Below are positions 1 through 11,289 of a stretch of 64,000 nucleotides of DNA, one piece after another. This DNA comes from Eustoma russellianum. Its lineage: Eukaryota > Streptophyta > Magnoliopsida > Gentianales > Gentianaceae. Under the pieces are notes generated by a model. It ran no database searches, was not told the origin of the DNA, and saw nothing but the letters and a program-made list of their open reading frames with translations. The stretch is from contig AP025066.1 of assembly GCA_036186865.1 (NCBI GenBank), positions 16,216,516 to 16,280,515 of the forward strand, written 5' to 3'. The translations under genes were made by a program, and so were the position numbers. Numbering within the stretch: position 1 is the first letter of the stretch; each line of letters opens with the position of its first letter.

Positions 1-1
1 A

Positions 2-351
2 CCATTCGCCAGGCTTGCCACTTAGAAGGGGTTGTGGCCACCTCAACCTTTATCTCATTCGGTACTTGCACCAGCCGGAAACATTTTCTCCAACCTCAGC
101 CAACCAGTGCTGAGCCTCCTCAGGATCAGTACATCCTCCAAACTCCGGCACCCTCATCTTTCTCATCTCTCCATAAAAGAACCGAATGTTATGCTGTGGC
201 GGTGGAGGAGGCAGAGGCTGATGCTGTTGCGCATACCCTTGTGCGATCACCGTCAGTGCATCAGTGAGCACCTGGGGTAAAACAACTTGTGGTGGCTGGT
301 TTTCCTGTTCATTGTTAGTGTTCCCTGTGTTCTCTCTCTTCTTGGAGGCAT
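2..351 (-). pseudogene. gag N-terminus of element F (broken)
   Basis: A degenerate retrotransposon capsid (gag) start. An ATG at 351-349 opens with Met-Pro-Pro-Arg-Arg, the usual start of Tekay gag; a frameshift follows. The open stretch 271-50 contains a proline-rich linker (QPLPPPPPQ) and then the conserved gag core RVPEFGGCTDPEEAQHWL. The frame is lost again towards the window edge. In the intact family this protein forms the virus-like particle in the cytoplasm. Recognition rests on the PEFGG..DPEEAQHWL block; no function is expected for this copy. Confidence 0.75.
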
Positions 352-617
352 ATTCACTGAAAGGTTAACATTACATTAGCATTCAGCAAATACAAGAGAT
401 TACTGAAAGCTTGAACGCGTACGAATGAGTGAGGTATGTAGTACAACTATTAATACGAAATTAGATGATAAACGCGCTCGCACACACCCAACCCAGATCA
501 TACTTAAACACTAAAGAAATCAGTACTTATAACTAAGGATCAACCTTAAGGGAGAATCATAACTTAGGTGTCTAAAAGATCATGAACCTAAGTTTCCGAG
601 ATAGATCTGAAGCCTAG

Positions 618-629
618 GCTCTGATACCA
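618..629 (-). other. Primer-binding site, element F (tRNA-iMet)
   Basis: On the minus strand this reads TGGTATCAGAGC, complementary to the 3' end of plant initiator-Met tRNA, two bases from the LTR edge. It orients the element: the LTR to its right is the 5' LTR. Confidence 0.85.
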
Positions 630-1385
630 CCAGTAGCGCCCCAGCCCGACACTGTCATCGGAATCAGTGCACCCGCCATAGTCTACTATGAGAACTACGA
701 AGCGTCAAAGCAGATCAAGCATAAATCATCTATGATGTAAGATAAATCAGCGGAAACGTTGTTAAATTTAAAACTTCATCGTCATTAATACAACCAGAAA
801 ATGCAGCGGAATTAAAAGGTGTTTGTTCATCTAGCTAACATAAGTTTCAGAACAACATAATAACATTGAGTTTCCAACTTAAAGAAGATAGTCCAGCATC
901 TATCTATTCCCATGTCCGTCATCCCATTGAGCCCACTCGCCATCGTCTTCGATAAATATCATCTCATATTCCGGCTCATCTGAAAAGGAATAGAGTATCT
1001 GTTCTTAGCGAAATTATCGCCAGCAAGTAACCCGTCTATACACCTTACGGGATCACACACGACGAGTCACCAGTGTATAAATCATTGCCCAAAATAAGGT
1101 GCTCGGGGTTAGCAAATAGCATCTTAATAAGAATTCCTCAAAACAGATAAAGCAATAAATGATACACGGATACGAGAACAAACATGTACTAAAACAACAT
1201 ATCACATAAGCAAGTCATAAGCTAGACACGTTTCTTGCATATCAAGTCTTACGCTTCGTGTATCATGATGCATGTACTTCTTTTAAAATCACACACAACA
1301 CCCATGCATATGTCTTCTTTCATAACATGTCATGCGTGTCATTTCACAAAACATTTCATCACACTTCATATCATATTCTTCGTGT

Positions 1386-1680
1386 AGCAGAACTTTATAC
1401 CCTGTGGGTGATCAGTCCACAGCAAACAGAACTTTATACCCCGTGCTGAAAGGTCTACGGCCCCATAACATATAACTTTATACCCCGTGCTGAAAGGTCT
1501 ACGGTCCCATTACATACATCATATATCTGTGCTGATAGGTCCACGGTCCCATAAAATACTTTATTTTCCGTGCTGATAGGTCCACGGCCCCATAACATAT
1601 TTTATACCCTGCTGTTGATTCACAGGTCACGCTTTTATACCCTGCTTTCGCAGGCGTGACTTTTATACCCTGCGATCAAC
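1386..1680. repeat. Tandem repeat block 1 in LTR of F
   Basis: Four to five imperfect copies of a roughly 45-50-bp unit: ACTTTATACCCCGTGCTGA, then AGGTCTACGGCCCCATAACATA, the later copies degenerate. It is LTR-internal and no coding role is seen. Confidence 0.7.
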
Positions 1681-2016
1681 CAGTAGCCATTTTGTCTTTC
1701 GAAAACTTAAACTTCTCTTGTAAACTCATGTTCTTTCGCAAAGCAATTCTCAAATCAATGCAAGTGCCCATGTCATGATGCAGGATGCACATGTAACTTC
1801 ATATCAAACATGTAACACACACACACATACATCTTACTTATCAAGTATACGGTCTTGCACCTCAAACACTCTATGTCCGTATCTTCCCAAGTCCGTTTGT
1901 CTCACTTACTCACTCGGGATCCAATCTTATTCTTACTTGATCAAACTTACCATCTACACCTCAAATACCTTTGCATTTTATGTTCAAAAGAAGTGTATAA
2001 AGTTATTACACATACA

Positions 2017-2270
2017 TCGGGCGCCTAAAGGGTCCAAAAATACTTCCAGTATACTTGGAACGCCACATGAGGCGCCTAAAGTGACATAAAGCGCCTATAC
2101 TAGGCGTTCGAAGTGTTCGGGGATGTGCCGTATACATTGAACGCCTACATGAAGCGCCTAATGTAGGTGTTCGAAGTGTACGGGGATGCTCCAGGACACA
2201 TTGAACGCTACATTAGGCGCCTAATGTGACTTGAAGCGCCTAATGTAGGTGTTCGAAGTGTTCTGATGGT
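2017..2270. repeat. Tandem repeat block 2 with GGCGCC palindromes
   Basis: Imperfect repeats containing GCGCCTAATGTAGGTGTTCGA and AGTGTACGGGGATG. One copy holds the perfect 18-base palindrome ACATTAGGCGCCTAATGT at 2210-2227, so the RNA of either strand can fold into short hairpins. Confidence 0.7.
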
Positions 2271-3254
2271 TTCTAAACTGCAGTTTTTCTGCAGTAACTT
2301 CCACCCAACACCTTTCTTCTTCAACCCTTTCGTGTTCAACACTTCAAGATCCATCTTAGCTCCTGGATTTATCATGCTTAACACACAACTAACATGATTT
2401 GATTCTTAAACAAGCAAACTAGTATCCACCCTAAACCTTCTATCACCCACAACCTTCAATAGATATCTTCAAACCTTCCAACCCAACAAGTCTTACAAAA
2501 ATGTCAACATTCATCCCTCCACTCCCTGCAAACACACTCAAAGCATCTAAGGTGTAATCACCAAACTTAAGAACTTACACAAGAACAATGAACACGTCAC
2601 GTATAACATTCTTGTGGGCATATTTAACAACAAAGATCACAACATAACCATTTTCAGATATTGGCCCAAAGAACATAACTTTACTCAATCAACAACAACA
2701 ATTACCCGTATAGTAAAGCATTTAGCATAGACAAGTCAAAATACTAATGTGTGATCTAAGTTTTTCTCTTCGTAAGAACATAGGGCCTAAAGTATCAAAA
2801 TTTGCGTAAAGCGTATAGAAAGATTACTTGCCTTGGTTTCTAGTTAATCTTACGGATTTACCTACAGCATTTCGGTAAGGATTGCACCTAGTTTGACCGC
2901 AAGTTCTTCCTCCTCTTCTTCGTCCTTCCTCTCTTTCTCTTTTCTCTCTTTTCCTCTCCTCTTCCTTCTCTTTTTCCTGCAGCCGGTTTCCCCTCTCCTT
3001 TTTGGTGTTATAACCGTCCCCCTTAATGTCAATGGGGAGGTTATACCAAAGTGTGGTGTAACTCCCCTATCTTTAGTAGGGGCCTTTTATGTAATTACCC
3101 TTAATTACCTTTAATTCTACTTCTAACCCCTTTTCTTATTTTTTTTCCTATATTTTAAGTAACTAATTATCACATCCTACATCATTAATTAAATTGCATT
3201 TAAGGTTGACCTAACGTACTGAAAGTCGTGCTTAAAAAGTTACGGGGTATGACA

Positions 3255-3958
3255 GTTGCTGTCTGACTTGTTCTTCACCTCGGCACCTCGACTCAGCACA
3301 TCTTCACGTTAGTTCTGCTTCGTTGCTCTTCTTCACCTCAACTCGTCTGTCTTCTTCAATTCCGTATGGCCTTATTTTTTCCATCATTTCCTCAACTTCG
3401 TCATTCTTATATCCAGGTCAGCTTGGCTGACTAACTTCGTCACTTATCTTTTCATCCATCACGACCATTACTTTGTTCAGGTCGGTACACCTTGGCTGAG
3501 GTCGGCACACCTCGGCCGGACTTGTTTCTACAGTTTCAAATGTGACAAATTCACTTGAACAAACAGAAGTAAATTAGGGGTGTTCATTCAAATTGTTTGG
3601 ATGGAAGTTGAAATATTTTTGATCAAATGAGTTGGATATATTCATTGGAGGTTAAATGAGTGGGTTCGAAGTTGCTTTCAATGGGTCGTAGATTGGTTTT
3701 GATAAAATAAGTCCTTTTGTGTATTACATTATAGTAGCTGACAGTCCTTGAGGCGTCAATGCACATGATTAGTGTTAGGAGGAAACACAACGCAACGGAA
3801 TAACAAACAATATTTTTTCCAAAATCAGAAACTACGGAGAGAATAACCGACGCACGAATAATTTTAGTATTAAAAAATCCTAAATTAGGGGTAAAAACCA
3901 CATGACTTTAAGACACTTAAATCTCCACCATAATCAACAATGGGCACAACTAGTTCTC
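3255..3958. other. Unassigned spacer between elements F and G
   Basis: About 700 bases between the LTR end of F and the target duplication of G. It is C/T-rich at first, with a GGTCGGTACACCTTGGCTGA / GGTCGGCACACCTCGG near-repeat at 3480-3525, then A/T-rich. No coding similarity was recognised; the 92-codon minus frame at 3623-3901 looks random. Confidence 0.5.
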
Positions 3959-4640
3959 TGTAGCGCACCGCTTCCGAGCCCTAGCATCGGGAACAGTGCA
4001 CCCGCTGTAGCCTACTACGAGGACTACAAAGCATCATTCAAACTTCTTTGCACGTCAGCACTGACGTAGAAATTTTTCGCGAAAACAATAATTAAAGAAA
4101 TAAACAACTTGATTAAATTAAATCCATCAGAATAAAATCAAGTACAAGGGTTGATGAAACCCGCTAAGTCAAGTATGAAGTACTAAAATCAAACAATAAA
4201 CCAAAGTGGAGGTCTATCTGACTATTCCAAGAACAAGCTCCCGGTCAACAAGATCCCTTCTCGAGCCCAGCTCACTCTTCTCAGCCTCGATAAATATAGA
4301 TACTCTTTCATATGATTTTCTTACGAAACGCTACTGATTATGATGCTTATGAATCGTTACTTAATTTCTATCGTTTCTCCATAAATCATCTCTTAGTATT
4401 TATCGTACTATAATAATTCATTTCTTAGTAGCTATTGTCTCAACTTAGTCCTAAGTCTGCTCTGATGCTACAGTCCCAGTAGGGGTATGGACCTGCTTCA
4501 CTTTATCCTAATGGTACCAGGTCCCATGCTATTGTTGTGGTGAAGCAGCCCGAGTTACTGTCTGGCCTATTAATATGTCACTAGCGTTTGCCGTAGGGTA
4601 CTCTGGTTAACATTTTAATTCATTCAAATTAATTATATAG
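3959..4640 (-). repeat. Left (3') LTR remnant of element G
   Basis: It begins TGTAGCGCACC and follows the right LTR closely to about 4312 (…CAATAAATATAGATACTCTT in the right copy), then diverges. The LTR-to-internal boundary is not clear, so the right end given is approximate. Confidence 0.6.
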
Positions 4641-5703
4641 TATGCAACTAGAGTTACTAAGATCACGACTTAAAGAGTTAGGGTCAAACTTGGATAAGGT
4701 AGAATTGTATGGGATACCCTAGGTATTTGTATTTCCTCACCGATCAACTTCTTAAGTTTAAGATCGTAACTTATTTTTAGGATCGTTCTTAGTATCATTA
4801 TTTCTTAAGTCTAAGATCATGCTTTTTTTCTAAAATCATGCTACGCTTATGACTACCTTCATTACCTTTATCCAAGGTCAACTCTTAATCGAAACCGTTA
4901 CTTATGTTTAAATTTGTGACTTATGTTTAGGATCATCGCTTATAATCAAGAGCAATACCTATGTTCATGATCATCGCTTATGTTCAAATAATCACCTATG
5001 TCTATGGTTGTGACTTAGGGACAAAATCGTAACTTAATTTCTAATTTCATGGCCTAAATCTACATTTCTGTCGTGGATCTAGAACCATTCTTTGAAGATA
5101 GTACTCCCGGTGTGTAATACCTCTTAAATTCATTCTGAAATTAGATCCAAGTATCCGGCGATGTCAGTCGTGTTGCGCCACCACTCCTACGTGTCTCCTT
5201 ATCGAAGAATCTCTGATCCGAGTATGGTGGTGGAGGCGATGCCTGCTAGTTCAACAGCTGGTGTTACAGTGCTATGGTGTTGGTGATGGTAACCATGGCA
5301 CTCTCAAGTGCTTAAAAATGATCCCCTGATGCTGGTGGTTCTCACCAACATTTCCTCTATTACCGGTTTGTTCATGTCTTGCCGGCATTTTTCTGAAATT
5401 TAGAACGGTCGAAAATATATTTATTTACATGTAGGCTAAGGTAGGGGTATTTTGGGAATTTCTAACAGCTTAGGGGTTGCATGTAGGAGTTTAGGGGTAA
5501 AACGGTAAATAACTAAAGAAAATGAAAGAACGTTCAGGCTCCCCTTAGCCCGATCACAACTTAAGTTTAAGATCATCACTTAACCATATTGGGTTGCTTA
5601 AGGGTAAAATCGTTATTTTAGGAAAAGATCGTAGCTTATGCTAAGTGACCTAGCTAATCCTGCGTTTTCGAGGCAGATCTGGAGCCTCGGCTCTGATACT
5701 ACC
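4641..5703 (-). pseudogene. Leader and gag remnant of element G
   Basis: From 5703 leftwards lie the primer-binding site (5690-5701, TAGTATCAGAGC, one mismatch to the usual site) and an A/T-rich leader. A gag start follows at 5388 (Met-Pro-Ala-Arg…), and downstream codons are interrupted by stops. The part 4641-5100 carries repeated AAGTTTAAGATCGTAACTTA-like words, similar to the leaders of D and H. No open frame of useful length is left. Confidence 0.5.
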
Positions 5704-8049
5704 TGTAGCGCCCCGTTCCCGAGCTCTAGCATCGGGAACAGTGCAACAGCCGTAGCCTACTACGAGGACTACAAAGCGTCATTCAAACTTCTTTGTACGT
5801 CAGCACTGACGTAGAAATTTTTCGCGGAAATGATAATTAAAGAAATAAACATCTTGATTAAATTAAATCCATCAGAATAAAATCAAGTACAAGGGTTGAC
5901 GAAACCTGCTAAGTCAAGTATGAAATACTAAAATCAAACAATAAACCAAGGTGGAGGTCTATCTGACTATTCCAAGAACAAGCTCCTGGTCAACAAGATC
6001 CCTTCTCGAGCCCATCTCACTCTTCTCAGCCTCAATAAATATAGATACTCTTAATCCTGGTCACGTGTGGAGGGGAGGTGGGGGTGAGTGATGGGATGCA
6101 CTCGTAGGTTACCCGTCTCTCCCGAAAAGGGACTGTCACATACTGAGTCGGGTAAACACATATAGCACGTAAAGCATAAACAGATAAATAAATAAAGCAG
6201 ACAGAGCATAAATAAAGAAATAGCACATACCCGACCCGATCCATATCCTAAAACGTAGCACTGAAACAACTTAAAAACAAGGTCATCGATAATCACAACA
6301 ATAACAAATGCAATGCGAAATTTCATTATGTATGCTCTTCTATCTTCGTGTCACACGCAGTCATTTAATATCACACGCTATGCTCATTCTTTTCCATGTT
6401 ATGCTATGCATGTCCCGGGTCCTATTAGGTGATGGTAACCATTATTAACAACACCCATCACACGCCTCGTCAGGCCACACGTCCCGTAGGACCACACGGC
6501 TCATAGGCCAAATGCAATGCTCGTGCCATGAATGCGTCACACTTTCACACTTTCGGTTCTCCTATGTTGCATGCTCCGTTCTATGTTGCGTATTACCTAT
6601 ATTGCGTAGTTACCCTATGTTGCGTGGGGTTCATTACTGTATTTTATCTTCTACCGTTGTTTTATCTTTCTAGACTTTATTTTAGGTTTCTACACTTTAT
6701 TTTATTTTTCCTAGGCTTTCAAGCACTTAAATCTTTTATCTAAATATTTTTATCTTCCCCTACTATTTTTACTTCTTTTACTTTAATTCATTTAATGGGT
6801 TACTATATTTATTTATTTATTTTCTATAAAACCATTATTAATATCAACTTAAATAGGTTTATGATCATGTAAATTTTTTTTTTCTTTTTTTTTCCTTCTT
6901 TCGGCACTCAGTACCGTTTGGGTTATTATCAAAAAAAATTTATTATTTATTATTGTTATTTCCTTTTTTTATTTATCTTACTTTATTTTACTTATAGAAT
7001 TTACTTAATAGACCTATCTCTTAATTAACAGACTTCTGCAATTAAAACAATTAGGCCCTGAATCTGGCCCTTATGCGCTGGCCCTTCTTCTGCGCCAGCC
7101 CAGTCCACAGTCAGCGCTGGCCTCAGGCCCGCTGACCAGCATTTCCCTCTTTTTTTTATATTAAGCTGATTTGGGCCGGAGTTCCCCTGGCCCGTTAAGG
7201 GCTGAGGCCGCCAGCTGACGGCGGCAGGCCTGGCCTGCTCCCTAAATTCCTTTTTTTTTTCTTTTTTTTTTTGTTTTTTCTTTAATTTACTAAATCCTAA
7301 TTTCATTTAAAAATTCATAACTTTTTCGTTTTAACTCCGATTAACTCCAAACCAGTGGCATTTAACTCATTATAACGCGACGAACACAACGGCGCTAGAC
7401 ACGTCAGCGCGTGTCCGGCACGCGCCGTCAGGGCCGCACGTGGGCCGCCGCGCGTGTGCTACACGCACCGCCTCCATGCGCGTGCTACACGCGCCGTCTC
7501 CCGTGCGTGTTTTTCGACAATCCGAACCCATTCCAGCCTATTTCCGTGCTATGTGATCTATATCTAAGGCCAAACACCCAATTTTTGCATACCAAAACAT
7601 AAAGAATCCGCAGTAAACACACCAAAAATAAACAAACAGTGATAATCAAAATATCCTAATACAGAATGCGACGGAATCCAAAGCAATCCGACATAGGAGA
7701 GGGTAACCTACCTCGTAGTCGGAGAATCCTTTATACACAGTGGTTGGTTTTTGGTGTGGGTTGACTGGCTTCCTTCCTTCTCTTCTCTCTTTTTCCCTTT
7801 CTCTCTTTCTCTCCCCCTCTTCTCACGTTCTGCGCCATTCTCTGTTTTTTTTTTTACTTTATGCGTTGCAGCCAAATGGCTGATGAAGAAAGGTAGTGGG
7901 CAATTTATTTTAGAAGGGCAACGAAAATTTTGGGGGTTAATGGAGGGATCATGGGAGAGTGGGGAGGGGATCATGGAATGGTAGTTATTAGGTTTTATTT
8001 CATTTGTTTTTTTTTTCTTTTTGTTTTTTTTTAGCTTTTGGTTACAACA
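5704..8049 (-). repeat. Right (5') LTR of element G
   Basis: A 2346-bp LTR, close in length to the H LTRs (about 2390 bp). It contains a GC-rich segment at 7370-7510 rich in CGCGTG/CACGCG words, homologous in position to the GGCGCGTGGGGCCCACGCGC segment of H. It also has poly-T runs (6870-7000, 7250-7275). It ends GTTACAACA at 8049. The small open frames (6032-6326, 6528-6743, 7025-7306, 7411-7602) have no recognisable similarity. Confidence 0.75.
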
Positions 8050-8054
8050 TTCTC

Positions 8055-8330
8055 TCTAGTTCAAACTGGAGGCATACATTACCATCACCTCTTTGTTATA
8101 CATGCTAATGCATTGTTGTGTGATTGTGGTAATGCATGCTAATGCATTGTTGTGTGATGGCAATACATTTTTGGACGTATGCATATGTTAGTAATGCACC
8201 ATGAAGTGTTAATATATTTATGCAANNNNNNNNNNGCAAAGTAATATGTATGTATCCTTTGTTTGTGATAAAAATTGGATGCTTGGAAATGTTGCTTACA
8301 TGTCTTAAAAGATGATAAGCACACTTGTAT
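8055..8330. other. Spacer with short tandem repeat and assembly gap
   Basis: A/T-rich, with a duplicated CATGCTAATGCATTGTTGTG word at about 8101-8158 and ten Ns at 8226-8235. No gene is seen. Confidence 0.5.
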
Positions 8331-9754
8331 GATTGGGGGAGTGTGAAAATTGTGCAATTTTGGGAAACAAACTAAGGGGAGTTATTGCTAAAAAGGGGCA
8401 TCTTGACACTTCAATAGGAGGAGCTTTTTCAAAATGGTATTTAGCTTTTGCAAATCGATTTTTGGTTTGAAATCATTAAAAAGGAAGATATTATGGGTGA
8501 TAAGTACATGTTTATGATCTACATATGTTAAACTTGCAAAGAATTTCAAATAATTTACGAAGCAAAAGTTAAAAGTCTCAAACTGATGTCGCTATATGTT
8601 TAAATTAAGTTGACCGAACGTTTGATCAAAGTACATAAAAGTTTTGTAAGCTCAATGAACGCTTCAGCTAAGACTTAGTTTATGTTTATTGATTGAAGTC
8701 AACAAACACATAATGAAGGTACCAAACATTTGGTGGGGTAAATTCAAAATTCAAATTAAGTCAAAATATTCATGTTTGAACAAATTTTTGACCGAACTCA
8801 AAATCAAAGGGTCATCGACTAAAAGTCACCGAATGTTCGGTGAATTAAAGTAGACCTTCACTGACATAACAGAGAGCTCCAAGAAAGGTAGCTGCTGACT
8901 GAAAACTAGTTGTTACAACTTGTTTTTCAACTAAAAAACGTTTTATGTATCTCCTATCTATTTCAAAATTGATTCTACATTAACTGCCAACGTTCTAATG
9001 TCTTTGTGAGTCTTTTTCAACATTCTACAAGCATCTATGTGGAAAAATCTTCACCTATAGTGAAATGAGATTTGTTGAAGACTATTGGGATTGTGAAGAA
9101 AAAGGAGGAAGATAAATGAGCATCGGTGGAAAAACGAAATTGAAGCCTTCTACATATAGAAGAAGCTTTGAAGATGTAACCACACACTTTTCCGATCTTC
9201 AGACCACATCCCCATGGTTGCCAAAATCTCTCATTTGTGCAAAAGTGCTAAATCCTTTCCCTAGCTCTTATTTATTGTTCTTATTAACATATTGTGAGAG
9301 TAAAAGCCTAATGTAAGAGGAATTATCTATATTTGATCTCTTACTTGTGACTTAGACATTAAAAAGTGTAATCTCTCCTCTTTCAAATAGCAATTTGGTG
9401 AAAGTACTTCGGTAGAACTTTGTAGAAGTTGTGAATAAGTTGTTGATATTGCATCAGTTACTTGTGCAATAGTTGCTACTGTTGCTCTTATTGCACTAGT
9501 TGCTAGTGCAAGTGTTGTTGTTCTTCTCCTTATTGAAAGTATAAGAAGAGTTGTTGAAAATCGTCTATGAAAACAAAGTGGTGGTGGAGTAGAATCAAAG
9601 AGATTCGAACCGCTCTAAATCTTGTATCTTCATCTATTGCCTCTCATCTCCTTCTTTGTTATCCTCGGTTATTGAAAGCTTGTGTGAGCTAAACTATAAA
9701 AATTCAAAAAATCGTCCAACACTCTATTTATCTCCCTCTAGAATGATTGTCACA
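8331..9754 (+). mobile_element. Copia-type LTR remnant L (polypurine tract plus 3' LTR)
   Basis: GATTGGGGGAG at 8331-8341 looks like a polypurine tract, directly followed by TGTGAAAATTG. The stretch ends ATTGTCACA at 9754, so TGTGA/TCACA would be the terminal inverted repeat of a 1.41-kb LTR. The end ...CTCCCTCTAGAATGATTGTCA resembles ends of known plant copia LTRs. No internal coding region and no target duplication were found, so this is a leftover 3' end. The 66-codon frame at 9116-9316 has no similarity. Confidence 0.5.
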
Positions 9755-9794
9755 GATTTAACATTTTCCTGAGCAAGGCCATCATTGTAGGAGA

Positions 9795-9960
9795 TACTCC
9801 CTCCATTTAGAAACAGTCATATTTTCTATTTTGATTTTCCTTAAAAATATTGTCCATCCTCCAAAAATAACAATACATTAATAGACAGTTTTTCTACTAC
9901 TATTCCAATTAGCATTTACACGATTTCTTTAGTTTACATCAATTAACCAACTATGTATAA
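9795..9960. mobile_element. Possible Stowaway-like MITE end
   Basis: TA at 9795-9796 is followed by CTCCCTCCATTTAGAAACAG, the typical first bases of Stowaway/Mariner MITE termini. A matching inverted end (…GGAGGGAG-TA) was not found, so this is at most a truncated copy lying in the presumed intron before the MUS81-like exon. The right limit is arbitrary. Confidence 0.3.
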
Positions 9961-10118
9961 GATAGGATAATAACCAAAATAATTTGACTCCTTAAATTAT
10001 GCTGAGTAGTGCAATATTTTTAAGAATTCATTCGTTGAATTGGGCTCTTGAGAATCTGTTAAATTGCCTACCTTGAGATTTAAATTCATTCTTCTTTTTT
10101 ATTTTTCCGGGAATGCAG

Positions 10119-10197
10119 GTTCCTCAAGTAACTGAGGAGATAGCTGTAGCTGTTTTCGACATGTATCCTACATTGGCATCTCTTGCTCTAGCCTACA
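10119..10197 (+). CDS. Exon resembling MUS81 endonuclease C-terminal region (fragment)
   Basis: A single exon-like stretch. The acceptor GAATGCAG ends at 10118 after a T-rich tract, and the donor GTGAGA starts at 10198. It encodes 26 residues, VPQVTEEIAVAVFDMYPTLA then SLALAY. This is the kind of sequence found in the C-terminal helix-hairpin-helix part of plant MUS81, a structure-specific endonuclease that cuts branched DNA in the nucleus with EME1. The match is from recall of the family only. No other exon was located before or after it; element E sits 560 bp downstream, in or after the gene. It may be a relic exon or part of a gene continuing outside the recognisable region. Confidence 0.45.
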
Positions 10198-10755
10198 GTG
10201 AGATGGTTATTCTCCATATCGCCATCTCTCCGTCTCTCTCTCTGTCTCTGTAAATCTCTCTCTCTCTCTCAATAATTGAATGAAAGCCGAAAATGAGTAG
10301 TTGATTTATGTGTGCATGTATATTTGACTGTATATGTGGATATATGGATAGTTAAAGATGCTTTTTTGAAATTATAGAGGCGGGTCTTGCAAGCAAATTT
10401 TTTATCTTTTGGAATATAGGTATTGTTTGACTGACTCTCATCCTCTCCATATTCTAGCGATAGCTTTTGTCGTCGTTGATATATATCGGGTATGTATTGT
10501 TTTTGTTATTATAAAGATTTTCATTTGTGATTCTTCTGTGGCGATCATTTTGCATACGAAATGGAGCATTTTAAATGTTGAAGTTGAGCCATCACAGAGT
10601 TAAGTTCTAGAGAATTGACCTAAATTTATTGGCTTTAGCTTACTGCTCAAGAAGTTTTGCCATTTTATGGAACTTACCATCATAATATATACATATTTTT
10701 CTTCATATTGTCAATGTTTGGAACTTGTATTTTATATTCTTCTCTTCATATGGTT
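10198..10755. other. Presumed intron or 3' flank of the MUS81-like exon
   Basis: A/T-rich, with a CT-microsatellite at 10227-10269. No further exon was recognised. Low-complexity TATATG words lie at 10318-10350. Confidence 0.4.
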
Positions 10756-10760
10756 GGTGC

Positions 10761-11023
10761 TGTTAGATAATTTCCTTCTTGGATAAGGATTATGAAAGAT
10801 TCCTAAATAGTAGGAACTTAAGATAGATTATATTTTCTTATTAATATTTATCTTGTCCTATTAGGTTTGGTTTTATTTAGACTAGTGTGTCTATATATAG
10901 GAGGGCCGGCCATAGTAGATTGCAGAGGCCAAGAGATAGTTGTTTGGTTTTGAGTTATTTTCCTAATAATATACAAGCGAGTTATGCTTTATACATATTG
11001 TGTTTGAATCCGTTTTTACTTCA
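10761..11023 (+). repeat. 5' LTR of element E
   Basis: 263 bp, TGTTAGATAATTTCC...TTTTTACTTCA, matching 13792-14054. A TATA box CTATATATAG lies at 10891-10900 and probably drives transcription. Confidence 0.93.
10891..10900 (+). promoter_or_regulatory. TATA box in 5' LTR of E
   Basis: CTATATATAG, then GAGGGCCGG, about 130 bp into the LTR. The same motif is at 13922-13931 in the 3' LTR. Transcription would start some 25-35 bp downstream, as expected for an LTR promoter. Confidence 0.6.
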
Positions 11024-11025
11024 AT

Positions 11026-11037
11026 TGGTATCAGAGC
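11026..11037 (+). other. Primer-binding site, element E (tRNA-iMet)
   Basis: TGGTATCAGAGC, two bases after the LTR end at 11023; complementary to the 3' end of initiator-Met tRNA. Confidence 0.92.
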
Positions 11038-11289
11038 CGAGGTTGTTTGAAGAGGGAGAAGCCGCCATGTAGGATTTGATCCAGGGAGGAGGCTGTCGTG
11101 TTCTTCATATCAGCAAGAGTCGGATTCTGTTCATCTCTGTTGAAGATTTGAGTTAGGAATCTTCAAGCACAACACTGTCGTTTGTGAGCGAAAAAAAATA
11201 TTCAATATGCAGGCCGAAAGGGTGAGTCGGCCGAAATTTCAAGGAGGCTTGGGGCGTAATCTTCAAACCCCTGGTAGGATCCAACCACA

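Larger units (their letters stand above)
1..3254 (-). mobile_element. Ty3/gypsy (Tekay-like) element F, partial
   Basis: This is the 5' end of a chromovirus-type LTR retrotransposon read on the minus strand: LTR at 632-3254, initiator-Met primer-binding site at 618-629, then gag from 351 leftwards. The element continues beyond the left window edge, so its other LTR and target duplication cannot be tested. The LTR edge beside the primer-binding site reads AGTAGCGCC where related copies have TGTAGCGCC, so the terminal T is mutated. The right LTR edge ends in ACA at 3254. Assignment to the Tekay/Del group rests on the shared LTR-edge motif and gag start with the other gypsy elements of the window, not on a reverse transcriptase. 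Confidence 0.8.
632..3254 (-). repeat. 5' LTR of element F
   Basis: A 2.6-kb LTR without a gene. It holds two tandem-repeat blocks: about 1386-1680 (units with TTTATACCC..GTGCTGA.AGGTC.ACGG.CCCAT) and about 2017-2270 (units built round GGCGCCT and GTGTTCGAAGTGT). There is a pyrimidine-rich stretch at 2907-2975. The small open frames here (1258-1449, 1775-2089, 2893-3114) have no recognisable protein similarity. Confidence 0.75.
3959..8049 (-). mobile_element. Ty3/gypsy (Tekay-like) element G, internally deleted
   Basis: This gypsy element is bounded by identical 5-bp target duplications TTCTC at 3954-3958 and 8050-8054, and both ends show TG...CA. The right (5') LTR is full length at 5704-8049. 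The left LTR starts at 3959 with the same TGTAGCGC edge but is rearranged. Between them only the leader, primer-binding site and a broken gag start remain; protease, reverse transcriptase, RNase H and integrase are absent. The LTR edge (GCGCCCCG..CCCGAG..CTAGCATCGGGAACAGTGCA) matches that of array H, so G belongs to the same or a sister family. It is a dead element. Confidence 0.8.

Noticed and set aside
618..629. tRNA-like words (TGGTATCAGAGC) at 618, 5690, 11026, 17832, 24451, 50842 and 61395
   Set aside because: These are primer-binding sites of retrotransposons. No cloverleaf surrounds them, so no tRNA gene is called.
1386..1680. Evenly spaced repeats resembling a CRISPR array
   Set aside because: Repeats are imperfect and contiguous, lie inside a plant LTR, and have no unique spacers or cas genes.
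3577..3895. AGGGGTGTTCATTCA-like start of a possible hAT MITE
   Set aside because: No inverted end or 8-bp duplication was found; the word alone is too short to support a call.
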